From NCBI GenBank assembly GCA_903877385.1, contig CAIRDP010000054.1:1-64000 (forward strand): a stretch of DNA of 64,000 bases, written 5' to 3'. Position 1 is the first letter of the stretch; each line of letters starts with the position of its first letter. Source of the stretch: an uncultured Bacteroidales bacterium (GTDB lineage Bacteria > Bacteroidota > Bacteroidia > Bacteroidales > FEN-979). The position numbers and the translations under genes were made by a program. Of this stretch, positions 53,933 to 61,204 are shown in pieces. The notes beneath the pieces are model-generated. The model ran no database searches. It saw only the letters and a program-made list of their open reading frames with translations, and was not told where the DNA came from.

Positions 53933-54808
53933 TTATTTTCTTGCCCCCCGTTTTTTAAACAGGTTGATCAGTGGTTTTACATAATCCTGGTCGGTCCTGA
54001 TCTTCACCCAGTCGACACCGCTTCTAAGAAAGGTATCATTAAGAAAAGCCTGGTGGTCGTCGTTCCGTTTCTTAAAATAGGCTCTCTGCCTGAAATCGGA
54101 TGAATCAATCCATTGCTGAACCCCTGATTCCGCATCTTTCACCCTGATCATCCCCACATCCGGGAGGTTTGTTTCCCTCTCATCAAAGATCTGCACTGCA
54201 ATCAAGTCATGCTTTTTGTTCGCTATTTTTATGGCATCCACAAAACCGTGGTCAATAAAATCGGAGATGACAAAGGTTGTACAACGCTTTTTAATCGCGT
54301 TTGTAAGGAACCTCAGGGGTTCTGTAAGGTTTGTACCCTTTTGCTGAGGCCTGAAATCAACAAGCTCCCTTATGATCCTGAGTATATGGGAGGGGCCTTT
54401 TTTGGGCGGGATGAATTTTTCGATGATGTCGCTGAAAAAGATCACCCCTACCTTATCGTTGTTCTGTATGGCGCTGAATGCAAGCACGGCTGCTATCTCG
54501 GTGATAAGTTCTTCTTTCAGGGTTTTACGGGTGCCGAAGTGGTTGGATCCGCTCACATCGATCATGATCATCACGGTCAGCTCCCTTTCTTCATCAAATA
54601 TTTTGATATAAGGGTGGTTGAAACGGGCGGTCACATTCCAGTCAATATTCCTGATATCGTCACCAAACTGGTATTCTCTCACTTCGCTGAAGGCCATGCC
54701 TCTCCCTTTAAAGACTGAGTGGTACTGTCCCGAGAAAATCTGGTTCGACAGACCCCTGGTCTTTATTTCGATCTTTCTGACCTTTTTAAAGAGTTCGGCT
54801 GATTCCAT
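53933..54808 (-). CDS. DUF58 domain protein of the Bat operon
   Basis: 291 aa, cytoplasmic (no signal). DUF58 signature: RGMAFSEVREYQFGDDIRNIDWNVTARFNHPYIKIFDEERELTVMIMIDVSGSNHFG, including the VWA-like MIDAS DVSGS. Always encoded with a MoxR AAA ATPase; the pair is thought to act as a chaperone-like ATPase module for VWA proteins. It starts 68 nt after moxR; that gap is almost entirely heptad repeats. Confidence 0.9.
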   Translation of the reverse strand: MESAELFKKVRKIEIKTRGLSNQIFSGQYHSVFKGRGMAFSEVREYQFGDDIRNIDWNVTARFNHPYIKIFDEERELTVMIMIDVSGSNHFGTRKTLKEELITEIAAVLAFSAIQNNDKVGVIFFSDIIEKFIPPKKGPSHILRIIRELVDFRPQQKGTNLTEPLRFLTNAIKKRCTTFVISDFIDHGFVDAIKIANKKHDLIAVQIFDERETNLPDVGMIRVKDAESGVQQWIDSSDFRQRAYFKKRNDDHQAFLNDTFLRSGVDWVKIRTDQDYVKPLINLFKKRGARK

Positions 54809-54814
54809 AGAATT

Positions 54815-54870
54815 GTGACTGGTGACTGGTGACTAGTGACTGTTCACCAGTCACTGTTCACTGTTTACTG
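54815..54870. repeat. Eight-unit heptad repeat in the Bat operon
   Basis: GTGACTG GTGACTG GTGACTA GTGACTG TTCACCA GTCACTG TTCACTG TTTACTG with no break in the 7-bp register. Units 1-4 and 5-8 are roughly inverted (CTGGTGAC against GTTCACCAG), so the block can fold back. It fills 56 of the 68 nt between the moxR stop and the DUF58 start and will therefore be in the operon mRNA. Confidence 0.9.
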
Positions 54871-54876
54871 ATTCGG

Positions 54877-55869
54877 TTATGGTACTTCTACCGTATTTAA
54901 AATCTCGTTAATGATGTCTTCGGATGTGATGTTCTCCGCTTCGGCTTCGTAGGTTAGCCCGATGCGGTGGCGCATTACGTCGTGAGCAACAGCACGGATA
55001 TCTTCAGGAATAACGTACCCGCGGCGTTTTATAAATGCATACGCTTTGGATGCCAGCGCAAGGTAGATACTTGCCCTTGGTGAACCCCCGTAACTGATCA
55101 GTCCCTCGAATTTCTTGAGCTTATAATCGGCCGGGAAACGCGACGCAAAAACAATATCCGTGATATAGTTCTCTATTTTTTCATCAAGGTAAACTTCCCT
55201 TGCAACAGCTCTTGCCCTGAGAATGTCGACAGGCTTGATAATGGTGTTTGCCATGGCAATTTCATTGCTGATATTCTGGCGGATGATCAGTTTCTCCTCT
55301 TTCTTATCGGGATAATTGATGATCACTTTCAGCATGAAACGGTCGACCTGTGCTTCGGGCAGAGGGTAAGTACCTTCCTGCTCAATAGGGTTCTCGGTAG
55401 CAAGAACCAAAAAGGGCTCGGGCAACATGAACGTTTGATCACCTATGGTAACCTGCCTTTCCTGCATTGCTTCCAGCAGCGCACTCTGGACCTTGGCCGG
55501 GGAACGGTTTATTTCATCCGCCAGGATAAAATTGGCGAAAATAGGCCCCTTACGAACCTGGAATTCCTCCTTCTTCTGGCTGTAAACCAGGGTCCCGACA
55601 AGGTCGGCTGGCAAAAGGTCAGGGGTGAACTGAATACGGCTGAATTTTGCCTCGATTGTACTAGCCAGGGTTTTAATGGCCAGGGTTTTTGCCAGCCCGG
55701 GAACTCCTTCAAGGAGGATATGCCCGTTCGCCAGCAAACCGATCAGGAGGCGTTCAATCATATGTTTCTGACCAATGATCACTTTATGCATTTCCATGGT
55801 GATCATATCCACGAAAGCGCTTTCCCTTTGGATCCGCTCATTCAGGGCTTTAATATCCGTCTCAACCAT
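54877..55869 (-). CDS. moxR: MoxR-type AAA ATPase
   Basis: 330 aa from the ATG at 55869 (track start 55893). MoxR signatures: Walker A GVPGLAKTLAIKTLA, sensor/Walker B ILADEINRSPAKVQSALLEAMQERQVTIGD, ATENPIEQEGTYPLPEAQVDRFML, arginine-finger region and a C-terminal lid helix domain. First gene of the Bat operon; it should energise the DUF58 and VWA partners. A -7 element TACATTTG lies at 55898-55891, 22 nt upstream of the start. Confidence 0.95.
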   Translation of the reverse strand: MVETDIKALNERIQRESAFVDMITMEMHKVIIGQKHMIERLLIGLLANGHILLEGVPGLAKTLAIKTLASTIEAKFSRIQFTPDLLPADLVGTLVYSQKKEEFQVRKGPIFANFILADEINRSPAKVQSALLEAMQERQVTIGDQTFMLPEPFLVLATENPIEQEGTYPLPEAQVDRFMLKVIINYPDKKEEKLIIRQNISNEIAMANTIIKPVDILRARAVAREVYLDEKIENYITDIVFASRFPADYKLKKFEGLISYGGSPRASIYLALASKAYAFIKRRGYVIPEDIRAVAHDVMRHRIGLTYEAEAENITSEDIINEILNTVEVP

Positions 55870-55890
55870 ATATGTAAAAATTTGATGCTG

Positions 55891-55898
55891 CAAATGTA
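55891..55898 (-). promoter_or_regulatory. -7 element of the moxR-bat operon
   Basis: Minus strand TACATTTG, matching TAnnTTTG; no exact TTTG at 19 nt. Only the -7 half is convincing. Confidence 0.55.
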
Positions 55899-55988
55899 TA
55901 AAAGCTCAGCGAGCTGTTAAAATCGTCCTTGTTAATATTTGTTAACCACAGCGTTAAAAAAATGTTAACGGAAGCCTTGAGCATGGCT

Positions 55989-56462
55989 TCATTCGTGGTG
56001 GTATGATTCGTTTCTCAATATAGTAAAGGCGCGGTACAGCTGCTCTGCAAATACCAGTCTTACCATCTGGTGGGAGAAGGTCATCTTCGAAAGTGCGATC
56101 ATATCGTACTTAGGTTTTTTAAAATCTTTATGAAAGCCATATGGTCCCCCTGTAAGGAATACCAGGGATTTAATTCCCGAGACCATGCGCTGGTTCATGT
56201 ACGCTGCCAGTTCAGGCGATGTAAGCTGCCGCCCGTGCTCATCGAGAAGGACCACGGTCTCGCCCGGATGCAGTTGCTTTTCCAGTATCTCCTGTTCACG
56301 CGACTGTTGTTCGGGAATGGTCAGTGAAGACGCATTTTTCAGGGCTGGGATTTCTGTATAATCTACCTGGATATAACGTTTCAGGCGGGTGATATATTCG
56401 TTGATCCCGGTCTTTAAATATCCTTCATCAGTTTTCCCGATGACAATAAATCGTATCTTCAT
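55989..56462 (-). CDS. rlmH: 23S rRNA (pseudouridine1915-N3)-methyltransferase
   Basis: 157 aa SPOUT methyltransferase; it methylates pseudouridine 1915 in helix 69. Seen: MKIRFIVIGKTDEGYL start (ATG at 56462; the track's 56690 start adds 76 codons that overlap the divergent gene), VVLLDEHGRQLTSPELAAYM, the knot SAM site LVFLTGGPYGF, LSKMTFSHQMVRLVFAEQLYRAFTILRNESYHHE. The C-terminus YHHE is family-typical. Full length. Confidence 0.96.
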   Translation of the reverse strand: MKIRFIVIGKTDEGYLKTGINEYITRLKRYIQVDYTEIPALKNASSLTIPEQQSREQEILEKQLHPGETVVLLDEHGRQLTSPELAAYMNQRMVSGIKSLVFLTGGPYGFHKDFKKPKYDMIALSKMTFSHQMVRLVFAEQLYRAFTILRNESYHHE

Positions 56463-56532
56463 GCGATCAAGCTTTTCGGCTTTGGCAAATATCGGGATTC
56501 TTAAAAACATTAATTTTGAAAAAAATAAAAAT

Positions 56533-56925
56533 ATGGTCAGGCTGCCAGCCGTAATTATTTTTTCATGTATGCTGATGTCAGTATCCCTGTTCTCCCAGGA
56601 CAATCCGTCTTCAGAAATTATTGACGTCTTTAAAAAAGGGAATCCTGCTGAGCTGGGAAAATATTTCAGCGAGATGGTCGATCTGAGCATCCCCGGTTTT
56701 AAGGAACTTTACAGCAAGACACAGGCTTCAAGGATCGTAAAGGATTTTTTCAGCAATAAGCCGGTGAGCAGCGTTTCGGTAAACCGGGAAGGCAATTCTC
56801 CCGATGGTTCAAAATATACCATGGGCTCTATAACCGCTGGGGGAAAGAAGTACAGCCTGTATTTCCTGCTGCGCAAAAGCAAAGGGGATTACCGTATTTG
56901 TCAATTGCATATTCAGTCAGAATAA
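56533..56925 (+). CDS. DUF4783 secreted protein
   Basis: 130 aa from the ATG at 56533, 15 nt after the -7 element TAATTTTG (56511-56518). Signal peptide (MVRLPAVIIFSCMLMSVSLFSQ), then a single small domain of the DUF4783 type (EIIDVFKKGNPAELGKYFSEMVDLSIPGFKELYSKTQASRIVKDFFSNKP ... YTMGSITAGGKKYSLYFLLRKSKGDYRICQLHI), resembling NTF2-like folds. No function known. It is followed after 5 nt by nadC on the same strand. Confidence 0.85.
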   Translation: MVRLPAVIIFSCMLMSVSLFSQDNPSSEIIDVFKKGNPAELGKYFSEMVDLSIPGFKELYSKTQASRIVKDFFSNKPVSSVSVNREGNSPDGSKYTMGSITAGGKKYSLYFLLRKSKGDYRICQLHIQSE

Positions 56926-56930
56926 AGAAC

Positions 56931-57770
56931 ATGAAACTGGACGATATTATCACAAAGGCCTTGGCCGAAGACATAGGCGATGGGGATCATACCACGGCTT
57001 CCACAATTCCGGTATCGGCCCGGGGCAGGGCAAAACTGATCATCAAAGCCGATGGGATACTCTGCGGGATGAAAGTCGCTGAAAAGATCTTCGCCCATGT
57101 GGATCCTGAATTACTGATGAAACCCATACTGCATGACAGTGATGTTATAAGCAAAGGCGACATTGCATTTGAAGTGGAGGGAGCAGTCTCTTCCATTCTG
57201 CAATGTGAAAGGCTTGTCCTTAACTTCATGCAAAGGCTGAGCGGCATTGCAACAGCCACCCACAGGCTGGTCAGGCTCACCGAAGGGTACCCGGCAAAGA
57301 TCCTCGATACCAGGAAAACCACTCCCTTGCTCAGGGAGATCGAGAAATATGCGGTAAGGACGGGAGGAGGGCTCAACCACAGGTTTGGCCTTTATGACAT
57401 GATCATGATCAAGGACAACCATGTGGATTTTGCAGGCGGTATAGACCGGGCGATCGATTCGGTTCAGATATATCTTAAAGCAATGAATAAATCCCTGAAG
57501 ATTGAAATCGAGGTAAGGAATTTTTCGGAGCTGCAGCAGGTTCTTGAACATGGAGAGGTTGATCGCATCATGCTGGATAATTTTTCGTCCTCTGACCTAA
57601 AAAAGGCTGTAGAGCTCATCGGTGGACGGTTTGAGATGGAAGCATCGGGAGGTATTGATGAAACCAATATCAGAGATTATGCCGCGACCGGCGTTGATTT
57701 TATTTCAGTGGGAGCGCTTACCCATCATATCCAAAGCCTTGATATGAGCCTGAAAGCACTCAGGGATTGA
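56931..57770 (+). CDS. nadC: Nicotinate-nucleotide diphosphorylase (quinolinate phosphoribosyltransferase)
   Basis: 279 aa from the ATG at 56931 (track start 56898). Converts quinolinate and PRPP to nicotinate mononucleotide in NAD synthesis. Seen: LAEDIGDGDHTTASTIP, ERLVLNFMQRLSGIATAT, ILDTRKTTPLLREIEKYAVRTGGGLNHRFGLYDMIMIKDNH, IEIEVRNFSELQQV, MLDNFSSSDLKKAVEL, MEASGGIDETNIRDYAATGVDFISVGALTH. Full length with catalytic Arg/Lys/His present. Its 3' end overlaps the converging epimerase gene by 11 bp. nadA/nadB are not in the window. Confidence 0.96.
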   Translation: MKLDDIITKALAEDIGDGDHTTASTIPVSARGRAKLIIKADGILCGMKVAEKIFAHVDPELLMKPILHDSDVISKGDIAFEVEGAVSSILQCERLVLNFMQRLSGIATATHRLVRLTEGYPAKILDTRKTTPLLREIEKYAVRTGGGLNHRFGLYDMIMIKDNHVDFAGGIDRAIDSVQIYLKAMNKSLKIEIEVRNFSELQQVLEHGEVDRIMLDNFSSSDLKKAVELIGGRFEMEASGGIDETNIRDYAATGVDFISVGALTHHIQSLDMSLKALRD

Positions 57771-58608
57771 TGCATTTGAGAAGGCCTTCTTCAAAAGTTG
57801 TTTTCGGCTGCCATCCGAGTGCATGCCTGGCCTTTTCAATACCTGCATAAAGGTCAAATATTTCATTCTGCCTTTCGGCGCCCTTTGCTTTGTAAGGTTT
57901 GTTGATCCCGCTCAGCCTCATCACTGTTTTGATAAGGTCTTCCACGCTCACCGACTGGCCGCTGCCTATATTATAAATCCCCGGTTCTCCAGCTATGGTA
58001 CGGAAAATGCCATCCACCAGGTCATCAATATAAACATAATCTCTTCTGGGTCTGAGATCCATTACCTGAACTTCCGAAACCGAGGGATCCTTTACCATCT
58101 GGATGATTTCGGGAATTATGAAATGTGAAGGCTGACCGGGTCCGTAAGCGTTGAAAGGACGAAGGACTGAAATTCTGAGTTTGAAATTCAGGGCATAGAA
58201 CTGGCAGGTATTATCAGCAAGGAGCTTGCTGTGACTGTATGGGTTATAGGATTTAACGGGGTGGTTTTCGTCTACAGGCAGGTATTCGGGCGAACCGTAA
58301 AGGTATGAGCTGATATAGGTAAGTCCGGCCCCGGTTCTGCGGCAGAATTCAAGTACGTTCACCGTACCCGTAAGGTTGATCCTGTAGAAAGCCGCCGGAT
58401 CTTTCCAGCTGTCGGGGACGAAGGTCTTGCCTGCCAGGTGGATCACGTGAAAGAACCCTGTTTCCCCGATTTTTTCAAAGCATGAAGGATCCGTAATATC
58501 CCCCTGGGCAAGGTCCAGTCCTGTCACATCGAAACCTTCGGCGCGCAAGCGTTTTACCAAAACCCTGCCCATGAATCCATCGGAGCCGGTAACCAGTATT
58601 TTTTTCAA
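57760..58608 (-). CDS. NAD(P)-dependent nucleotide-sugar epimerase/reductase
   Basis: 282 aa extended SDR. Rossmann TGSDGFMGRVL, catalytic YSHSK (YxxxK), and RDYVYIDDLVDGIFR near the C-terminus. Related to GDP-mannose 4,6-dehydratase, RmlD and UDP-glucose epimerases; the exact sugar is not clear. Third gene of a tight operon (4-bp ATGA overlap with the nucleotidyltransferase), probably acting after the LegB-like dehydratase to make a deoxy or epimerised surface sugar. Confidence 0.85.
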   Translation of the reverse strand: MKKILVTGSDGFMGRVLVKRLRAEGFDVTGLDLAQGDITDPSCFEKIGETGFFHVIHLAGKTFVPDSWKDPAAFYRINLTGTVNVLEFCRRTGAGLTYISSYLYGSPEYLPVDENHPVKSYNPYSHSKLLADNTCQFYALNFKLRISVLRPFNAYGPGQPSHFIIPEIIQMVKDPSVSEVQVMDLRPRRDYVYIDDLVDGIFRTIAGEPGIYNIGSGQSVSVEDLIKTVMRLSGINKPYKAKGAERQNEIFDLYAGIEKARHALGWQPKTTFEEGLLKCINP

Positions 58609-59306
58609 AAAAGCGAGGGGAATTTTACCAGGTCTTCATTGGCTTTCTCATAATCATCGGGCCGGCCTATATCCAGCCAGTAGCCGTTATAAGGGAAAAC
58701 GCTCACTGGAATTTTCTTTTCAAGCAGGCAAAGCATCAGGTTGTCGAAACCAAAAGGTTTGTGAAGGGGCACATATTCCAGTACTTTGCGGTTCATGGCG
58801 TATACACCCATGCTAACATTGAATGAATACTCCGGTTTTTCACGGAACCCTGTCACCTTGTTATCTTTTGCATCCAGTTCGAGCACCCCGAAATCAATTT
58901 TTGTTGTACGGTGGTAAGTCGACACTGTGAGCAGGGACTTTTGCTCGGTATGGGTTGAAAATAATTTCCTGAAATCAAGGTCGGTAAGCAAATCCCCATT
59001 CATAACTAGGAAGTCTTCGGGCAGGCCCTGTATAAGACTGATGGGCGCAACGGTTCCCAGGGGTTCGTCTTCGAGGGAATAGTTGATCTTTATGCCGAAT
59101 TTGGATCCGTCGCCAAGATAGGCCATGATTATTTCGGCAAAATGATTGAGGCAGATAAACACTTCGTCAACCCCGCATTTTACAAGTCTCGAAATCAGGA
59201 TGTCGATGATGGCCCTTTCCCCAACCGGGACCAGAGGTTTAGGTATAACGGTGGTATACGGTTTCAGCCGTGTACCCTTTCCGCCGGCAAGAATTACTGC
59301 CTTCAT
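58605..59306 (-). CDS. Sugar-1-phosphate nucleotidyltransferase
   Basis: 233 aa single-domain NTP transferase: GGKGTRLKPYTTVIPKPLVPVGERAIIDI, GDGSKFGIKINYSLEDEPLGTVAPI, VMNGDLLTDLDF, and a C-terminal FPYNGYWLDIGRPDDYEKANEDL. Activates a sugar phosphate to NDP-sugar; whether GDP, UDP or dTDP cannot be told. No C-terminal left-handed helix. It lies between the LegB-like dehydratase (5 nt) and the epimerase. One reading is that it makes the GDP-GlcN-type precursor for LegB, as PtmE does in Campylobacter (inference). Confidence 0.9.
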   Translation of the reverse strand: MKAVILAGGKGTRLKPYTTVIPKPLVPVGERAIIDILISRLVKCGVDEVFICLNHFAEIIMAYLGDGSKFGIKINYSLEDEPLGTVAPISLIQGLPEDFLVMNGDLLTDLDFRKLFSTHTEQKSLLTVSTYHRTTKIDFGVLELDAKDNKVTGFREKPEYSFNVSMGVYAMNRKVLEYVPLHKPFGFDNLMLCLLEKKIPVSVFPYNGYWLDIGRPDDYEKANEDLVKFPSLF

Positions 59307-59311
59307 ACTGT

Positions 59312-60310
59312 CTATATATTATAAAGATCAGGTTTATAAAATTGCATGTTTCCCGGGGCGCTGAACCACCTGATGGTTTCGGCAAGGCCCTTGTCGAGGT
59401 CATATTCCGGCGACCATCCGAACAATTCACTGGCTTTACGGTTATCGGCCCACAAGCGTTCAACTTCTGATTTTTCGGGGCGTATCCTTGCTGATTCCCT
59501 TCCGATATCAATGGTTTTACCCATGATTACGGCTATTTTATTCACAAGGTCCCCGATTGAAATTTCATAATTACTGCCGAGGTTCACAACTTCCCCCATT
59601 GCAGTTTCGCTTTCGGCAGCCATGATAAAGCCGTTTGCAGTGTCCTTTACAAAATTAAGGTCCCTTGTAGGGCTCAGGGAACCAAGGTTGATCCTGGTAT
59701 TTCCGGCAAGTATCTGTGTAATGATGGTTGGGATGATAGCCCTGGCCGACTGCCGTGGGCCGTATGTATTGAAAGGTCGCACAACGATTACGGGTGTGTG
59801 GAAAGATCGGTAGAAGGTCAGAGCCAGGAAATCGGCCCCGGCTTTTGAAGCAGCATAGGGTGACTGGGGATTTACCGGATGTTCTTCGGTAATCGGGACA
59901 AACTGTGCGGTTCCGTACACCTCGGAAGTCGAGGTATGAATGATCTTTTTCACGTTTGACTGCCGTGCAGCCTGTAAGATATTGAGGGTACCCTTGATGT
60001 TCGTGTCAATATACACATCGGGAGAATGATAGGAATAGGGAATCCCTATCAGGGCGGCAAGGTGGAATACAATCTCGCATCCGCTCATGGCTTCACGCAC
60101 TCCATTGGGATCCCTTATATCACCGCTGAAAACGTTCAGTTCCTTCTTCAGGTTCACGGGAAAATAATCAAGCCATCCCCAGCGGTTGAAAGAGTTATAG
60201 TGCACCAGGGCCGTTACTTCGCAATTCCTCTCAAGCAATGCTTCAACAAGATGGCTTGCAATGAAACCTCCCGCTCCTGTTACGAGGACTTTAGTGTTCT
60301 TGACTTCCAT
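59312..60310 (-). CDS. legB: LegB-like NDP-sugar 4,6-dehydratase
   Basis: 332 aa from the ATG at 60310 (track start 60331). Extended SDR with VTGAGGFIASHLVEALL, YNSFNRWGWLDYFP, FHLAALIGIPYSYHSPDVYIDTNIKGT, TSTSEVYGTAQFVPITEEHPVNPQSPYAASKAGAD (YxxxK), RPFNTYGPRQSARAIIPTII and EKSEVERLWADN. The GWLD and IPYSYHSPD blocks distinguish the LegB/GDP-GlcNAc dehydratase group of legionaminate pathways from RmlB. No legC, legI, legG or legF are in the window, so the product may instead feed another deoxysugar. -7 element TATTTTTG at 60336-60329 minus. First gene of the operon. Confidence 0.85.
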   Translation of the reverse strand: MEVKNTKVLVTGAGGFIASHLVEALLERNCEVTALVHYNSFNRWGWLDYFPVNLKKELNVFSGDIRDPNGVREAMSGCEIVFHLAALIGIPYSYHSPDVYIDTNIKGTLNILQAARQSNVKKIIHTSTSEVYGTAQFVPITEEHPVNPQSPYAASKAGADFLALTFYRSFHTPVIVVRPFNTYGPRQSARAIIPTIITQILAGNTRINLGSLSPTRDLNFVKDTANGFIMAAESETAMGEVVNLGSNYEISIGDLVNKIAVIMGKTIDIGRESARIRPEKSEVERLWADNRKASELFGWSPEYDLDKGLAETIRWFSAPGNMQFYKPDLYNI

Positions 60311-60416
60311 AATCTTACTAATTCCCGGCAAAAATAAGAATAAAGAACAGACTTCCGCAAGACACCATATTTTTCTAACTTTGCGTTATAATCATTGAGA
60401 AAGACATCTTCATTTC

Positions 60417-61193
60417 ATGAGCTCTGAGAAACTCACAGGTGTAAACTTCTGGGAAACCTACTGGGAAAAGGATACCGGCAAAAGAAAAAACAAAAGGCCC
60501 AACCTCAGTTTCCTGGAACTGCTGAATGTTTTCAACGGTCAGCTGCCCCAAACAAAAGGACTCAGAATACTGGAAATCGGAGGAGCAAAAGGCGAATACC
60601 TGCTGTATCTGGTGAGGCGATTCGGGTATGAAGGGCATTCGCTTGATTACTCAAAGGCCGGAAATGAACAGACCCTCGAAACTTTTTCCAGGGCCGGTTA
60701 TGAAGTGCAGGTTTATGAACGTGACCTGTTTGCCGACAACTCGGACCTCCCCTTGTTCGATATCGTATTTTCACTTGGGTTCATCGAACATTTTGATGAT
60801 CCTGTGCCTGTTGTCGAAAGCCACTTAAAACTGGTCAGGCCCGGTGGCATCCTGTTGCTGGGAGTACCAAACTACTCGGGAGTCTATAAACCGGTACTAA
60901 AAAGGCTGGCACCTTCCATGTTCCTCACCCACAATATGAAGATAATGGATGTGCGAACCTGGAGCGGGTTTGAAAAGAAGTTTGGCCTGGAAATATTATA
61001 CCGGGCCTATATAGGAGGTTTTGAACCCCTGAACATGAAGAAACTCGAAAAAAAGAGCCTGGTCAACCGTCTGATTTATTTCCTCATCCAGGTTCTGACA
61101 GTTATTTTTTCATTCAGGTTCCGGGGATTAAGAAAATACAACTCAGCCGCTATCAGCAGCTACCTGGTAGGTATTTACAGGAAAAGCAAATAA
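60417..61193 (+). CDS. Class I SAM-dependent methyltransferase
   Basis: 258 aa. SAM-binding motif I LRILEIGGAKGEYLLYLVRRFG, motif II-III FDIVFSLGFIEHFDDP, post-III LVRPGGILLLGVPNYSGV. The fold is ubiE/COQ5-like, with C-terminal hydrophobic segments (LVNRLIYFLIQVLTVIFSF) that suggest membrane association or lipid/glycan substrates. -7 element TAACTTTG at 60376-60383. Divergent from the LegB operon, so a role in the same surface-glycan pathway is plausible but unproven. Confidence 0.85.
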   Translation: MSSEKLTGVNFWETYWEKDTGKRKNKRPNLSFLELLNVFNGQLPQTKGLRILEIGGAKGEYLLYLVRRFGYEGHSLDYSKAGNEQTLETFSRAGYEVQVYERDLFADNSDLPLFDIVFSLGFIEHFDDPVPVVESHLKLVRPGGILLLGVPNYSGVYKPVLKRLAPSMFLTHNMKIMDVRTWSGFEKKFGLEILYRAYIGGFEPLNMKKLEKKSLVNRLIYFLIQVLTVIFSFRFRGLRKYNSAAISSYLVGIYRKSK

Positions 61194-61204
61194 TCCTGAG
61201 GGTT

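Noticed and set aside
54815-54870. CRISPR-like array
   Set aside because: Units are contiguous 7-mers with no spacers and no cas genes in the window.
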